DNA of 64,000 bases, taken from assembly GCA_016929135.1 (NCBI GenBank), contig JAFGJK010000062.1, positions 1-64,000 of the forward strand, given 5' to 3'. A program made the translations under genes and the position numbers. The notes below the pieces were generated by a model. That model was not told the DNA's origin. It saw only the letters and a program-made list of their open reading frames with translations, and made no database searches. Positions 46,559 through 53,905 of the stretch are shown one piece after another. Origin of the DNA: Spirochaetota bacterium (GTDB lineage Bacteria; Spirochaetota; UBA4802; UBA5550). Each line of letters opens with the position of its first letter. Position 1 is the stretch's first letter.

Positions 46559-46870
46559 GTGCAGACCCTGCCGGTGTACGAGTTCATGGCAAAAATTTTA
46601 TATTTTTTACCCGACCGGCATCGAAAATCGGTGCGGTACTACGGCATCTACGCCCGGGGGATCGAGGAGAAGCTCGACACCATACGGGAAAAGACCTGGG
46701 CCTACGCCATCGAGCACTGCTTCCACACAGACCCGAAGCGATGTCCGCGCTGTAATGATTGCATGATCGAGCAGGCAAAGTACTCCTTCGAGGCGGGCCG
46801 GACGATGAGGTCGCTCACGGTCACGCATTACCTGTACAAAGGGTACTTCATACCGCGCCGGGGCCCCTGA
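46559..46870 (+). pseudogene. IS91-type transposase tail remnant (C-terminal domain only)
   Basis: 103-codon frame beginning with a GTG and reading TLPVYEFMAKILYFLPDRHR, then SVRYYGIYARGIEEKL, then a short linker and KRCPRCNDCM. This order (E-F-hydrophobic, H/L-x-P-D, R-Y-Y-G-x-Y, terminal CPRC cluster) is that of the tail following the catalytic Y2 domain in IS91-family transposases. The frame is open back to about 46523, but the HUH and tyrosine catalytic regions are absent. I read it as a truncated element remnant marking the edge of the island; a stand-alone small protein is possible. Confidence 0.5.
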
Positions 46871-47019
46871 GCCGGAGACCAACGGATAACAGATTAAATC
46901 TTCATTCCAGCCATTTTTCAGCTTGCACAACTCCAGGCGCCATAGTAGTATGCACGTAATTGGAAATAGTGCGGCATTTTCGAAATATCGAGCTGTGTTC
47001 AGCCGGTTTTCGGCGCGCG

Positions 47020-47125
47020 AAAAATTTAAGAGGGGACTGTGACCGGCATTTCGGTGTGATTCCACCATGGGACCGCGGCCGATACACCTGATTGAGTTTC
47101 ATCCAGCTTGCCATGTGTTAATGAA
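47020..47125 (+). repeat. Interspersed repeat copy A
   Basis: Begins AAAAATTTAAGAGGGGACTG, continues through TGACCGGC and CCATGGGACCGCGGCCGATAC to about CCATGTGTTAATGA. It aligns over its whole length with copy E (51002-51112). Upstream 30-codon open frame 46950-47042 reads into it. Confidence 0.75.
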
Positions 47126-47183
47126 TACGCGTCTTCCTGGTTTATTTTTGGATTCAGGGTTTTATCGGGGATAACGGCGAATT

Positions 47184-47600
47184 TCAAAAAAGTTCATTTT
47201 CCATCAATCGGCTTGTGAGTTCAATCTTCAGTTCGTCGAGAATTTCAGATGGAACATCATCGGGATGTTCATAGTCCGCGCATAAATCCGTTGTGAGTTC
47301 AATCGCGTTGATCAACAGACTGTAGAAGTACCAGTCTTTCATCAGCTCCGCGGCAAAAAGTACCTGCCTGTCGGTAAGTTCGCTCCACGCGGCACAGTGG
47401 TATTTTTTACAGGTTCCCTTGAAGAATGTCTCCACGCTTCCTTCATGCTCATCATGATAACTCAGACAGCACACAATGTCGGGATCTGATCGCGAAATGC
47501 CCACATTCGCACATTGCATCCCGTCTCTGACCAGTTTCTTGTCACAGGGTTCTTCCGGATGCTTTACTTGCCGTGCTTCATTGTCTCTTTTGATGAACAT
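47184..47600 (-). CDS. Cysteine-rich hypothetical protein
   Basis: 138-residue soluble protein in the A+T-rich island. Seven cysteines lie in the first 90 residues (EEPCDKK, MQCANVG, VCCLSYHDEHE, GTCKKYHCAAW) with several histidines, suggesting a metal site; an eighth is in LCADYEH. The C-terminal half is helical and acidic (ILDELKIELTSRLMENELF). No family recognised. Codon use is less G+C rich than in the flanking regions. Sensible composition and an isolated location support it as a real gene. Confidence 0.6.
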   Translation of the reverse strand: MFIKRDNEARQVKHPEEPCDKKLVRDGMQCANVGISRSDPDIVCCLSYHDEHEGSVETFFKGTCKKYHCAAWSELTDRQVLFAAELMKDWYFYSLLINAIELTTDLCADYEHPDDVPSEILDELKIELTSRLMENELF

Positions 47601-47796
47601 TTCCTCGATACGATCGGGAGGAAATGTATAGTTATGGCTTCCGCAGCAGAAAGAACAGGATGCGCCAAATCCCGGCCTGCAACGGTTGACGCTGTTATCT
47701 GTATTTATGATTTCCTCGCAGGATTATATTTGTCGTTGCTATCTGTCCGGCATTGAAAAGGGATGAAGCTGGACGTCCATAATAAAATCATTCCTT

Positions 47797-47889
47797 AAAA
47801 AATTAAAAGGGGACCGTGGCCGGCACTGCAGCGATGTACATGCGTGGGATCATGGCCGATAAAACGCAGTATGTCGCATGGAATGTCCT
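47797..47889 (+). repeat. Interspersed repeat copy B
   Basis: AAAAAATTAAAAGGGGACCGTGGCCGGCAC..., GTGGGATCATGGCCGATA, ending with TGTCGCATGGAATGTCC (47872-47888). That 17-bp end is identical in copy G (53137-53153). Confidence 0.75.
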
Positions 47890-47901
47890 ATGTATATAAA
47901 T

Positions 47902-47940
47902 AATATATACGGGTACTACTTTGTGGTACCCGTATATATT
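47902..47940. repeat. Perfect 15-bp inverted repeat
   Basis: AATATATACGGGTAC (47902-47916), 9-base loop, GTACCCGTATATATT (47926-47940). Perfect stem, A+T-rich at its base, no T run. It follows the end of repeat copy B by 13 bp and precedes a gene fragment; it may be a terminator for the minus-strand fragment or a transposon end. Confidence 0.6.
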
Positions 47941-47983
47941 GAATCGTATTCTTTCTCTTCAGCCTTTCGTGCCCATTCTGCAT

Positions 47984-48169
47984 CTACTGAACAGTAATCA
48001 CCAGCCCTGAAGCCTGCGGTTTGCATTTTATAATGAAACTCATGGCTTTTCGCTCATCCTTGTTTGATAAGTATATATGAATATAGTAACTTCCGGGTTT
48101 TGTAAACTTTAATGGAATTTCAGTAACACCGTCCTTGACCGTTAACTCTGGGGGCCATATCTTTAATAT
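47984..48169 (-). pseudogene. C-terminal fragment of a beta-sandwich-type protein
   Basis: A 61-codon frame without a start, bounded upstream by TAG (48170-48172) and ended by TAG (47984-47986). It reads ILKIWPPELTVKDGVTEIPL, then FTKPGSYYIHIYLSNKDERK, then AMSFIIKCKPQASGLVITVQ. The alternating hydrophobic strands and the K-P-G-S-Y-Y-I-H-I pattern are those of the last strands of an immunoglobulin-like domain. Composition is clearly protein-like, so I take it as the decayed end of a gene whose 5' part is lost. Confidence 0.45.
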
Positions 48170-48283
48170 CTAGGAATTTACGATAAGTCCATGGGACAGA
48201 ATGGACATAATCGGTCCTCAATAAATCAATTAACCCGCGGAAAATTCAACGCAACACTCTTCTTAATTTTGCGGAGGTATAAT

Positions 48284-49102
48284 GTGAAAAATATTATATC
48301 GGTTGTGATACTGCAGGCCATGCTGTTTGCCTCAACAGCCTACTCGGGGAGCGTGAATTTTACTAATGATTTCCCCTTTAAATACGCCGTGGGAAACGTC
48401 ACCGTCTATTCGGACATCAGCGAAGAATTCAGCAAAATCCATGGGGAACACTGTCTGAAAGTCTGGCGATTGTATTCGAAAATGTTCGCCCGGACCCCGG
48501 GAAAGTCCATCGAACTTTTTTATACGAAGAATCAAAAGCGGTACGATGAAGTATTAAAACGATATCCGACAATCGTGCTGAAAGGGGCGCGGCAGGTCAC
48601 CGTCAACTGGACCGGAGACCACAGCCAATGGTTTATCGTTCCCTATACGGAACCGGACTTCGGCACTCAGCTCCACGAGATCAGCCATTACTTTATGTAT
48701 TTTACCTATCCGAAAGTCTATGAGTATCCATGGTTCTGCGAGGGGAGCGCCATGTATTTCGAGTCGGGATACATCGACAGGGCGGACAACCTGGTTGTGG
48801 AGAAGCCCTTCGAGTCGCTGCACGGCATGTTCATTGACTGGCGAAGCAAGAATGGACTCGTCCCGCTGAAAAAGCTTGTGTATATGCCACAGAAGGAGTT
48901 TTACAGCGGCGAGTTTTACAAGCACTATTCCCAGTCCATGATGCTGTATTATTATCTGATGAGAAATCATGCCGGTGTCATGGATCGTTTGATGGCGGAA
49001 ATAAACAGGGGTAAAATTTCACAGAATGGCCAGATCGTCGATTTCATCATCAAGAACACCGGCAGGGACCTGCCGCAAATTGAGAAAGAGTACGTTAAGT
49101 AG
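48284..49102 (+). CDS. Exported gluzincin-type zinc protease (DUF1570/peptidase MA-like)
   Basis: 272-residue protein with a signal peptide (about residues 1-22) and a zincin catalytic signature: HEISH (HExxH, about residue 146) followed about 20 residues later by WFCEGSAMYF, where the Glu would be the third zinc ligand. The general layout resembles DUF1570/peptidase MA-like proteins acting in the periplasm or outside. GTG start at 48284 with GGAGG 6 bp upstream. A+T-richer than genome average. Substrate unknown. Confidence 0.75.
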   Translation: MKNIISVVILQAMLFASTAYSGSVNFTNDFPFKYAVGNVTVYSDISEEFSKIHGEHCLKVWRLYSKMFARTPGKSIELFYTKNQKRYDEVLKRYPTIVLKGARQVTVNWTGDHSQWFIVPYTEPDFGTQLHEISHYFMYFTYPKVYEYPWFCEGSAMYFESGYIDRADNLVVEKPFESLHGMFIDWRSKNGLVPLKKLVYMPQKEFYSGEFYKHYSQSMMLYYYLMRNHAGVMDRLMAEINRGKISQNGQIVDFIIKNTGRDLPQIEKEYVK

Positions 49103-49315
49103 GGGCGGGTTCCGCCCTATACCCGGTGGATGTATCAATCGGACAGCATGGCGATGGTGGCGCCTCCCGGAGCCGGCCTACCTGCTTCATGAGCGGTATG
49201 AGCGATGTATTTGTGGCGCTCAGTCATTCCTTTGTTGAATACTGGATAGCGCTATCTGGTATACCGGGGAAATGACTCCGGCCGGATTGGCAATGGTGCA
49301 GATACAGCCCGCCAT

Positions 49316-49339
49316 AAAAATTTAAGAGGGGACTGTGAC
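49316..49339 (+). repeat. Interspersed repeat copy C (left end only)
   Basis: AAAAATTTAAGAGGGGACTGTGAC is identical to the first 24 bases of copy A, then the sequence diverges (TCAGGGG...). The right block GGCCGATAC is not found within the next 110 bp. Confidence 0.7.
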
Positions 49340-49455
49340 TCAGGGGAACCGCGTCTTCCTTGCCGCTCATTCCGGCCGGTTTTTTCCTGCCATGGGTGCG
49401 TCCCCCGTGATTGTATCGCCTGTCAGTGTAAATCGTGCGAGAGTGAGATTGTACC

Positions 49456-49569
49456 ATGGCACCGAGAATTCCGCCGGTGCCTCCCGGAAAGGAATCGCCC
49501 GACGTCGCCGCGGCCTTCGAGAGGCACGTGAAGGATTTCAGCGCGCGCATCACCAACATAAAAATTTAG
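49456..49569 (+). pseudogene. N-terminal fragment of a carboxymuconolactone-decarboxylase-like gene
   Basis: 37 codons beginning MAPRIPPVPPGKESPDVAAA and continuing FERHVKDFSARITNIKI before TAG. The P-R-I-P-P-V-P start, S-P-D-V-x-A-A-F and R-I-T-N-x-K segments resemble the opening of AhpD/carboxymuconolactone-decarboxylase-type proteins, whose catalytic CxxC part would come later and is missing. The last codons and the stop are supplied by repeat copy D (from 49560), so the gene was cut at the repeat's left end. Confidence 0.45.
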
Positions 49570-49620
49570 GGGAGAGCGTGGCCGGAAATTCGACGATGAT
49601 CATACACGGCATTACGTCCT
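49560..49620 (+). repeat. Interspersed repeat copy D
   Basis: AAAAATTTAGGGGAGAGCGTGGCCGG followed by a diverged middle (GACGATGATCATACACGGCATTACGTCC). It provides the stop codon of the truncated frame at 49456-49569. Confidence 0.65.
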
Positions 49621-49778
49621 ATGGCTGACCTGAAGGAAAAAACCGGATGCTGCTTATACTTATACAAAGCGGGCAATCAATGCTGTCATGCAGCAGATAT
49701 CATGAGGCAAAACGGGAGGATCCTGAATCGACAGGACATATCCGCGATTCAGGTCCACCCTTTTTTCAAGACCGACAG

Positions 49779-50633
49779 TTACAATTCGAAGGTATATACG
49801 GCAGAACAGGTTATGCCGTAAAAATGGTCCGACAGTCCGCCCAGTTCCGGATCATTGGTTGTTCCTTTGTCCAATATGTGGGCATACTGGTAACGGAATC
49901 CCAGGTTGATCGTGGTAGACAGCCCGCTGATATAATAGGCGATCGAAGCGGTCGCGTTGGCCCCGATCAGATGATAGTTCACAAGCTGATTCGCGGGCAG
50001 CCGTATGGCAGAGCTTAACGGCATAATATATCCCGTTTTATCAATGATCAAATACTGGTACAGTGCGGAGACGTTGCACAGGAGATAGAAGGCTCCCCCC
50101 AGATGAAAGGTAAAACCCGGGCCCACGGCTGCGCTTATGCCGTGATTTGAATACTCATATTCCGAAAGCATGGAATTCGGTATGAAAAAGATGTGATCGA
50201 TGGAATAATGCTGGTATTTGATACCCACGAAAAGTTTCAGCCAATCCAGGAATTTGTAGTTCAGGGCTGAATCAACATCGTAGCGCCGAACCTCTTGACT
50301 GGTAGAAAGCGGAGCTATCGTTCCTACTGCCATCGGACTCGTTACGATACTCCTGCTACTGATGCCGAATTCACCAGTGACAAAAACGGTGGACCAGCTA
50401 ACCCGTTCATTGAAATTGACCGACAGGACCGGTCCGTACAAGAATGAAGGGTTTATACTGATCGAAGGCCTGAAATAGGTCAGGAATATATTGTCTCTAA
50501 CCAATGCACGGGCAAACGAGGAGTCCCACCAGGCATACCATACGTAGGGCCCTGCGCTGATGCTCATCGCATTCGTCACAACTGGAAACAGACAGAAAGC
50601 CGACAGGAATACAATAATCACCTTTTTTTTCAT
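49779..50633 (-). CDS. Outer-membrane beta-barrel-type protein
   Basis: 284-residue protein with a signal peptide (about residues 1-22, cleavage near TNA-MS) and about ten to twelve amphipathic strands rich in Tyr, Phe and Trp, ending in YTFEL with an aromatic at the third position from the end. Likely a small outer-membrane barrel. GAGGTGG lies 6 bp upstream of the ATG. It lies in the A+T-rich island and has no recognised family. Confidence 0.65.
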   Translation of the reverse strand: MKKKVIIVFLSAFCLFPVVTNAMSISAGPYVWYAWWDSSFARALVRDNIFLTYFRPSISINPSFLYGPVLSVNFNERVSWSTVFVTGEFGISSRSIVTSPMAVGTIAPLSTSQEVRRYDVDSALNYKFLDWLKLFVGIKYQHYSIDHIFFIPNSMLSEYEYSNHGISAAVGPGFTFHLGGAFYLLCNVSALYQYLIIDKTGYIMPLSSAIRLPANQLVNYHLIGANATASIAYYISGLSTTINLGFRYQYAHILDKGTTNDPELGGLSDHFYGITCSAVYTFEL

Positions 50634-50865
50634 TATCTGCCACCTCGTACAATTTGAGTGTGAGTTTTGTAAGGCACGGAGAGCAAGGCGGTACGATAAT
50701 TGACCACATCACCCGGAATACCGATACACTCTTTAAAAGTGACAATACACGCCACGATATGCTATGTCAATAACCCGAAAGTTGTAGATTGCGTGGTTTT
50801 TGCAGTTACCCAGAAAAAAATGGATATGCGTAAAATCGATTCATGCCGATTCCGCGGCCGGTTTA

Positions 50866-51006
50866 TCATTTCATGTTCGAGAGCTCAGTCCTGTTCCTCG
50901 CGCCGGTTTTATCGAACAAGTTTACGAGGTGCCGCTTGACCGTTTCCGCCGACATCGAGAGGAGCTCCCCTATGGATTTGTTGGTGAGGCCCCTGTGGAC
51001 CAAAAA
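50866..51006 (-). pseudogene. 3' remnant of a LuxR/GerE-type regulator gene
   Basis: 46 codons plus stop: VHRGLTNKSIGELLSMSAET, then VKRHLVNLFDKTGARNRTEL, ending SNMK. This is an almost complete LuxR helix-turn-helix (G-L-T/S-N-K-x-I-G/A-E-x-L, S-x-x-T-V-K-x-H-L, K-T-G/L-A/V-R-N-R-T-E-L). The upstream part of the gene is missing: the frame begins inside the first bases of repeat copy E, where TAA (51007-51009) closes it. The regulator was therefore cut at the repeat's left end. Confidence 0.75.
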
Positions 51007-51112
51007 TTAAGAGGGGAGCGTGACCGGCGCTTTGGCGATGCTCCTCCATGGGATTGCGGCCGATACATTCAAGTGTGTCTCATGCGACTTCCAACATGTG
51101 TACGCTTCATTG
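51002..51112 (+). repeat. Interspersed repeat copy E
   Basis: AAAAATTAAGAGGGGAGCGT..., CCATGGGATTGCGGCCGATAC, ...CATGTGTACGCTTCAT. Best-preserved partner of copy A, with which it aligns for about 105 bp. Directly abuts the truncated LuxR fragment. Confidence 0.75.
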
Positions 51113-51164
51113 TAGTGTTTCAAGGTCAAGACTAATACATACAAAATTGTATGCAGAAGAAACT

Positions 51165-51287
51165 ATGAACAGTTCAGTTGATCGAACACTATTAATTGGT
51201 TGTGGAAACTGTGTTTATGTATCGTATCTCGCAATCGTACGAATACTGAACGCGGTAAAAACAGTGCCTGCTGGTGAAAAAAAATAA
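51165..51287 (+). CDS. Short ORF, possible RemA/DUF370-like N-terminal fragment
   Basis: 40 codons from ATG to TAA; the part LLIGCGNCVYVSYLAIVRIL resembles the opening of RemA/DUF370 regulators (L-L-x-x-G-x-G-N-x-V-x-V...A-I-L-N), but the conserved remainder is absent and the spacing after V-S is off by a few residues. Weak ribosome site. Could be a decayed gene or chance; included because the region otherwise holds only repeats. Confidence 0.25.
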   Translation: MNSSVDRTLLIGCGNCVYVSYLAIVRILNAVKTVPAGEKK

Positions 51288-51380
51288 CAAGATATACGGG
51301 AAAACATGAGCAGCCATCGAAATGTTTTTCAAGAGCTCATACACTATTGAATCAAATAGCATTTATGCCGCCATGGCTAT

Positions 51381-51402
51381 GAGGGGAGCGTGACCGGTAT
51401 TT
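51381..51402 (+). repeat. Interspersed repeat copy F (core only)
   Basis: GAGGGGAGCGTGACCGGTATTT without the A-rich left end; the right block GGGCCGATAC appears at 51474-51483, about 40 bp farther away than in copies A and E, so an insertion or decay has occurred. Confidence 0.6.
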
Positions 51403-51504
51403 CTTAGAATAAGAAAACGATTTACCGCAGCCCTTCTTCATATTTATGCGAGGAATGAAAAACATCTGCCATCGGGCCGATACTTTGTTATATATGAATA
51501 TTTT

Positions 51505-52878
51505 CTACTTTGCCTCATTGAGTAACTGCAGCAGCTTGTCGGCGTTGAGGGCAATCCTGTTGCTCGATGTTGTAGCCTTTTTAACAAAGAGAGAGTTTTC
51601 CTGAATGGTTTTATCCATCTCGGTTATGGAAATATTGACCTGTTCGATACTCTGTCTCTGTTCACGGCTTACCGTGGCTATAGTGGCAATATAGGAGCTC
51701 ACTTCACGTATCGCCTCGGAAATATTTTTAATTACACCTCCGCTTTTAGTAACATGCTCTGTCCCGTTTTCAATTCTGTCTATGGACTCCCGAATATGCT
51801 CTTCGATTTCCTTTGACGCTTTTGAGGATCTCTGTGCCAGATTTCTCACCTCCCCGGCAACCACTGCAAAACCCCGGCCGTATTCCCCCGCCCGTGCCGC
51901 TTCAACCGAAGCATTCAATGCCAGGATATTTGTCTGAAAGGTTATCTCGTTGAGGACGGACAGAATCTCGGTGATTTTGTTGCTTGAATGGTTGATGTCG
52001 TTGATGGCTTTGACCGCATCCTCGACCATGGCAACTCCATCATCTGCAATTTTCGTTGCCTTCACGGCGAGCTCTTCCGCATCATTGGTGCTGCTGCTGT
52101 TATGCTGTATGGAAGTCGCCGTCTCCTCAATGGCTGAGCTGATCTCTTCAATGGCCGCGGCCTGCCCGGATGTGCGCATGGAAAGACTTTTATTGTCATC
52201 GAGCATCTTCCTCGAAAGTTCTGCAAGCTCTTCTGAAACATCCCTGACGGTATTGAGAATATTCATGATGAAGTTCTTTTCCTGTTCTTGCTTTTTCCCC
52301 TCTTCTATTTTTTCAAGGGTGGCTTTTACAATGGTCAGCAGCAGGTAGCTGAGCAGGGCGAGGAAGATAGTGGTTGCCACGACGCTGACTATCAGGCTGT
52401 TCTGGTCCTTTCCCGTAATCATATCGCTTTTGATAATGGCAGCCAGACAAATAGCTATGATGACAACCGAAGCAATGATAGTGGAGGATCGGGAACAGAA
52501 CACTGCTCCTATAATAATGAAGATGAAGAGATAGTTCAAAGAAGAAGAGAGCGACACGGCATTCTCTTGGGGCGTTGTCAATATCTGAGCTCCCAGGATG
52601 GCCAGTGACACATAGAGGACAAGGTTGGCGGTCAGTTCGTATTTCCCCCCCCTCAGGAAAAGGAGACAGATAAAGCAGTTAAGTATAAGTATGACACTGC
52701 TCTGGGTACTGAAAGAAAAAAAATCCTGTTTTAAGACAAAAACACTATTGATGAGAATCAACAGAATCAGTGGGGCGGCGGTGAACAGAAAGTACATGAG
52801 AACACGGGCCCGCTGCTGCTTCATGAATTCATCGTTTTGGTAGGCTTTGAGAAAGATGGTTTCAAATACTGTCTTCAT
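51505..52878 (-). CDS. Methyl-accepting chemotaxis protein
   Basis: 457-residue chemoreceptor. Residues 25-190 hold six transmembrane helices with very short loops instead of a periplasmic ligand domain, so it probably senses the membrane or an intracellular state. Residues about 215-455 are the signalling coiled coil; the hairpin tip [20 protein letters not shown] followed by [18 protein letters not shown] is canonical and would bind CheA/CheW. No HAMP domain is evident. GGGGGTG precedes the ATG. A+T-richer than the GC-rich flanks, marking the right end of the island. No che genes nearby. Confidence 0.9.
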   Translation of the reverse strand: MKTVFETIFLKAYQNDEFMKQQRARVLMYFLFTAAPLILLILINSVFVLKQDFFSFSTQSSVILILNCFICLLFLRGGKYELTANLVLYVSLAILGAQILTTPQENAVSLSSSLNYLFIFIIIGAVFCSRSSTIIASVVIIAICLAAIIKSDMITGKDQNSLIVSVVATTIFLALLSYLLLTIVKATLEKIEEGKKQEQEKNFIMNILNTVRDVSEELAELSRKMLDDNKSLSMRTSGQAAAIEEISSAIEETATSIQHNSSSTNDAEELAVKATKIADDGVAMVEDAVKAINDINHSSNKITEILSVLNEITFQTNILALNASVEAARAGEYGRGFAVVAGEVRNLAQRSSKASKEIEEHIRESIDRIENGTEHVTKSGGVIKNISEAIREVSSYIATIATVSREQRQSIEQVNISITEMDKTIQENSLFVKKATTSSNRIALNADKLLQLLNEAK

Positions 52879-53096
52879 GGTACACCCCCAGGAAGAGCAT
52901 ATGTAGGTATGTTATATGGACATTTCATTATACACTATAAAGGCGCCGGAAGCAAATTTTTTTCCATTTTTAATAGGAATTCGTTTTGTAAGAGAATTAC
53001 TTCGCTCACGGGGAATTTTCTTAATAGGCATATTGAATCCTATCTCTTTTGAAAAAGTCCCTGTCCAGACAATAAATTTGACGAACAGCAGCTGTT
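52879..53096. other. Intergenic region upstream of the chemoreceptor
   Basis: A+T-rich stretch of 218 bp. Short frames on the plus strand lack ribosome sites. It should contain the chemoreceptor promoter on the minus strand; I see no firm hexamers. Confidence 0.4.
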
Positions 53097-53153
53097 AAAA
53101 ATTTAAAAAGGGGAGCGTGACCGGTACCATGAATCGTGTCGCATGGAATGTCC
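53097..53153 (+). repeat. Interspersed repeat copy G
   Basis: AAAAATTTAAAAAGGGGAGCGTGACCGGTACC directly followed by TGTCGCATGGAATGTCC. It looks like copy B with the middle deleted, sharing both ends. It marks the right border of the A+T-rich island; sequence turns GC-rich immediately afterwards. Confidence 0.7.
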
Positions 53154-53247
53154 ACTAGATCCAGGATGCCGCGGGCCGGGGATCACCCCCTCGCCGGATG
53201 GCTCTTGATCGTCCGGTAGGAATGAGGTGCTGGCACGCCCTTTATTC

Positions 53248-53275
53248 CTGCCGGCGGGGCATGCCCCGCCGGCAG
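53248..53275. repeat. Perfect 28-bp palindrome
   Basis: CTGCCGGCGGGGCA joined to its exact reverse complement TGCCCCGCCGGCAG with no loop, in the intergenic region before the gene at 53408. Too symmetrical for a typical terminator; may be a REP-like element or protein-binding site. Confidence 0.6.
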
Positions 53276-53395
53276 CGGTTCGGTCCCATTGTGATGCCTC
53301 ATGCCGGAGATGGCGCAACAGCCGGAAAAAATATGGGTATGTTTTATGCTTGCAAAATGATGCATTCCCCCTCTGATACGGGTAGTACCGGAAGA

Positions 53396-53404
53396 GGGGG
53401 GGGG
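53396..53404 (+). repeat. Poly-G tract (G9) at a ribosome-binding position
   Basis: Nine G residues three bases upstream of the ATG at 53408, in the Shine-Dalgarno position (GAAGAGGGGGGGGG). Length change by slippage could tune or switch translation. Confidence 0.6.
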
Positions 53405-53407
53405 CGC

Positions 53408-53905
53408 ATGCAGCTCAACGCAGAGGAGATCCTGGACCTGGCGCAGATGTCCTTCATCAGGCTGGACGGGGCGTGGTTCATCGCCGTGGCGAAGAGGTTC
53501 GGCATTCAGGCGGCGTGGGAGACGGACGTGGAGGCATGGAAACAGCTCTCCTACATCATGGGGAAGAAGATGCGGGAGCGCCTCGAGGGGGATCCCCGGT
53601 GGCCCGAAAGCTTTCTCGAGGCCATGGAGGTGTTCATGAACATCCTGGGGATAAGGGGGCGCAGCGTCGCCCTGGAGGGGGACACCGTCGTCGTCCGCGT
53701 CGTCGACTGCGACATTCAGAAGGGGATCGCCAAGGCGGGGATCGCTGACTGCGGCATCGCCACCGCCGAGACCTACCGGGGCATGGGGCGCGGCCTCTTC
53801 GGCAAGGACACGGAGCTCCTGGTGGAGCACCGGAAGAACCTGAACCGCGGCGCCGACTGCTGCGAGGTGGCCGTCACCATGGGAGGACCCGGCTCCGGAT
53901 CCTGA
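53408..53905 (+). CDS. DUF6125 / ATC-hydrolase-like protein
   Basis: 165-residue soluble protein. The start FIRLDGAWFIAVAKRFGIQAA and VEAWKQLSYIMGKKMRERL resembles DUF6125 proteins related to L-2-amino-thiazoline-4-carboxylate hydrolases; the later CGIATAETYRGMG and DCCEV region would complete a small metal-binding alpha/beta domain. Start at 53408 is the first codon before the conserved part and follows the poly-G ribosome site. Its 3' end overlaps the convergent lipoprotein gene by 32 bp. Family call is from memory of its motif pattern. Confidence 0.5.
   Translation: MQLNAEEILDLAQMSFIRLDGAWFIAVAKRFGIQAAWETDVEAWKQLSYIMGKKMRERLEGDPRWPESFLEAMEVFMNILGIRGRSVALEGDTVVVRVVDCDIQKGIAKAGIADCGIATAETYRGMGRGLFGKDTELLVEHRKNLNRGADCCEVAVTMGGPGSGS

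Noticed and set aside
49335..49628. 97-codon plus-strand frame over repeat copy D
   Set aside because: Runs out of frame with the better-supported 49456 fragment and is Arg-rich without ribosome site.
47797..53153. CRISPR-like array
   Set aside because: The repeats are irregularly spaced by hundreds to thousands of bases, with genes between them, and differ in length; no cas gene is present.
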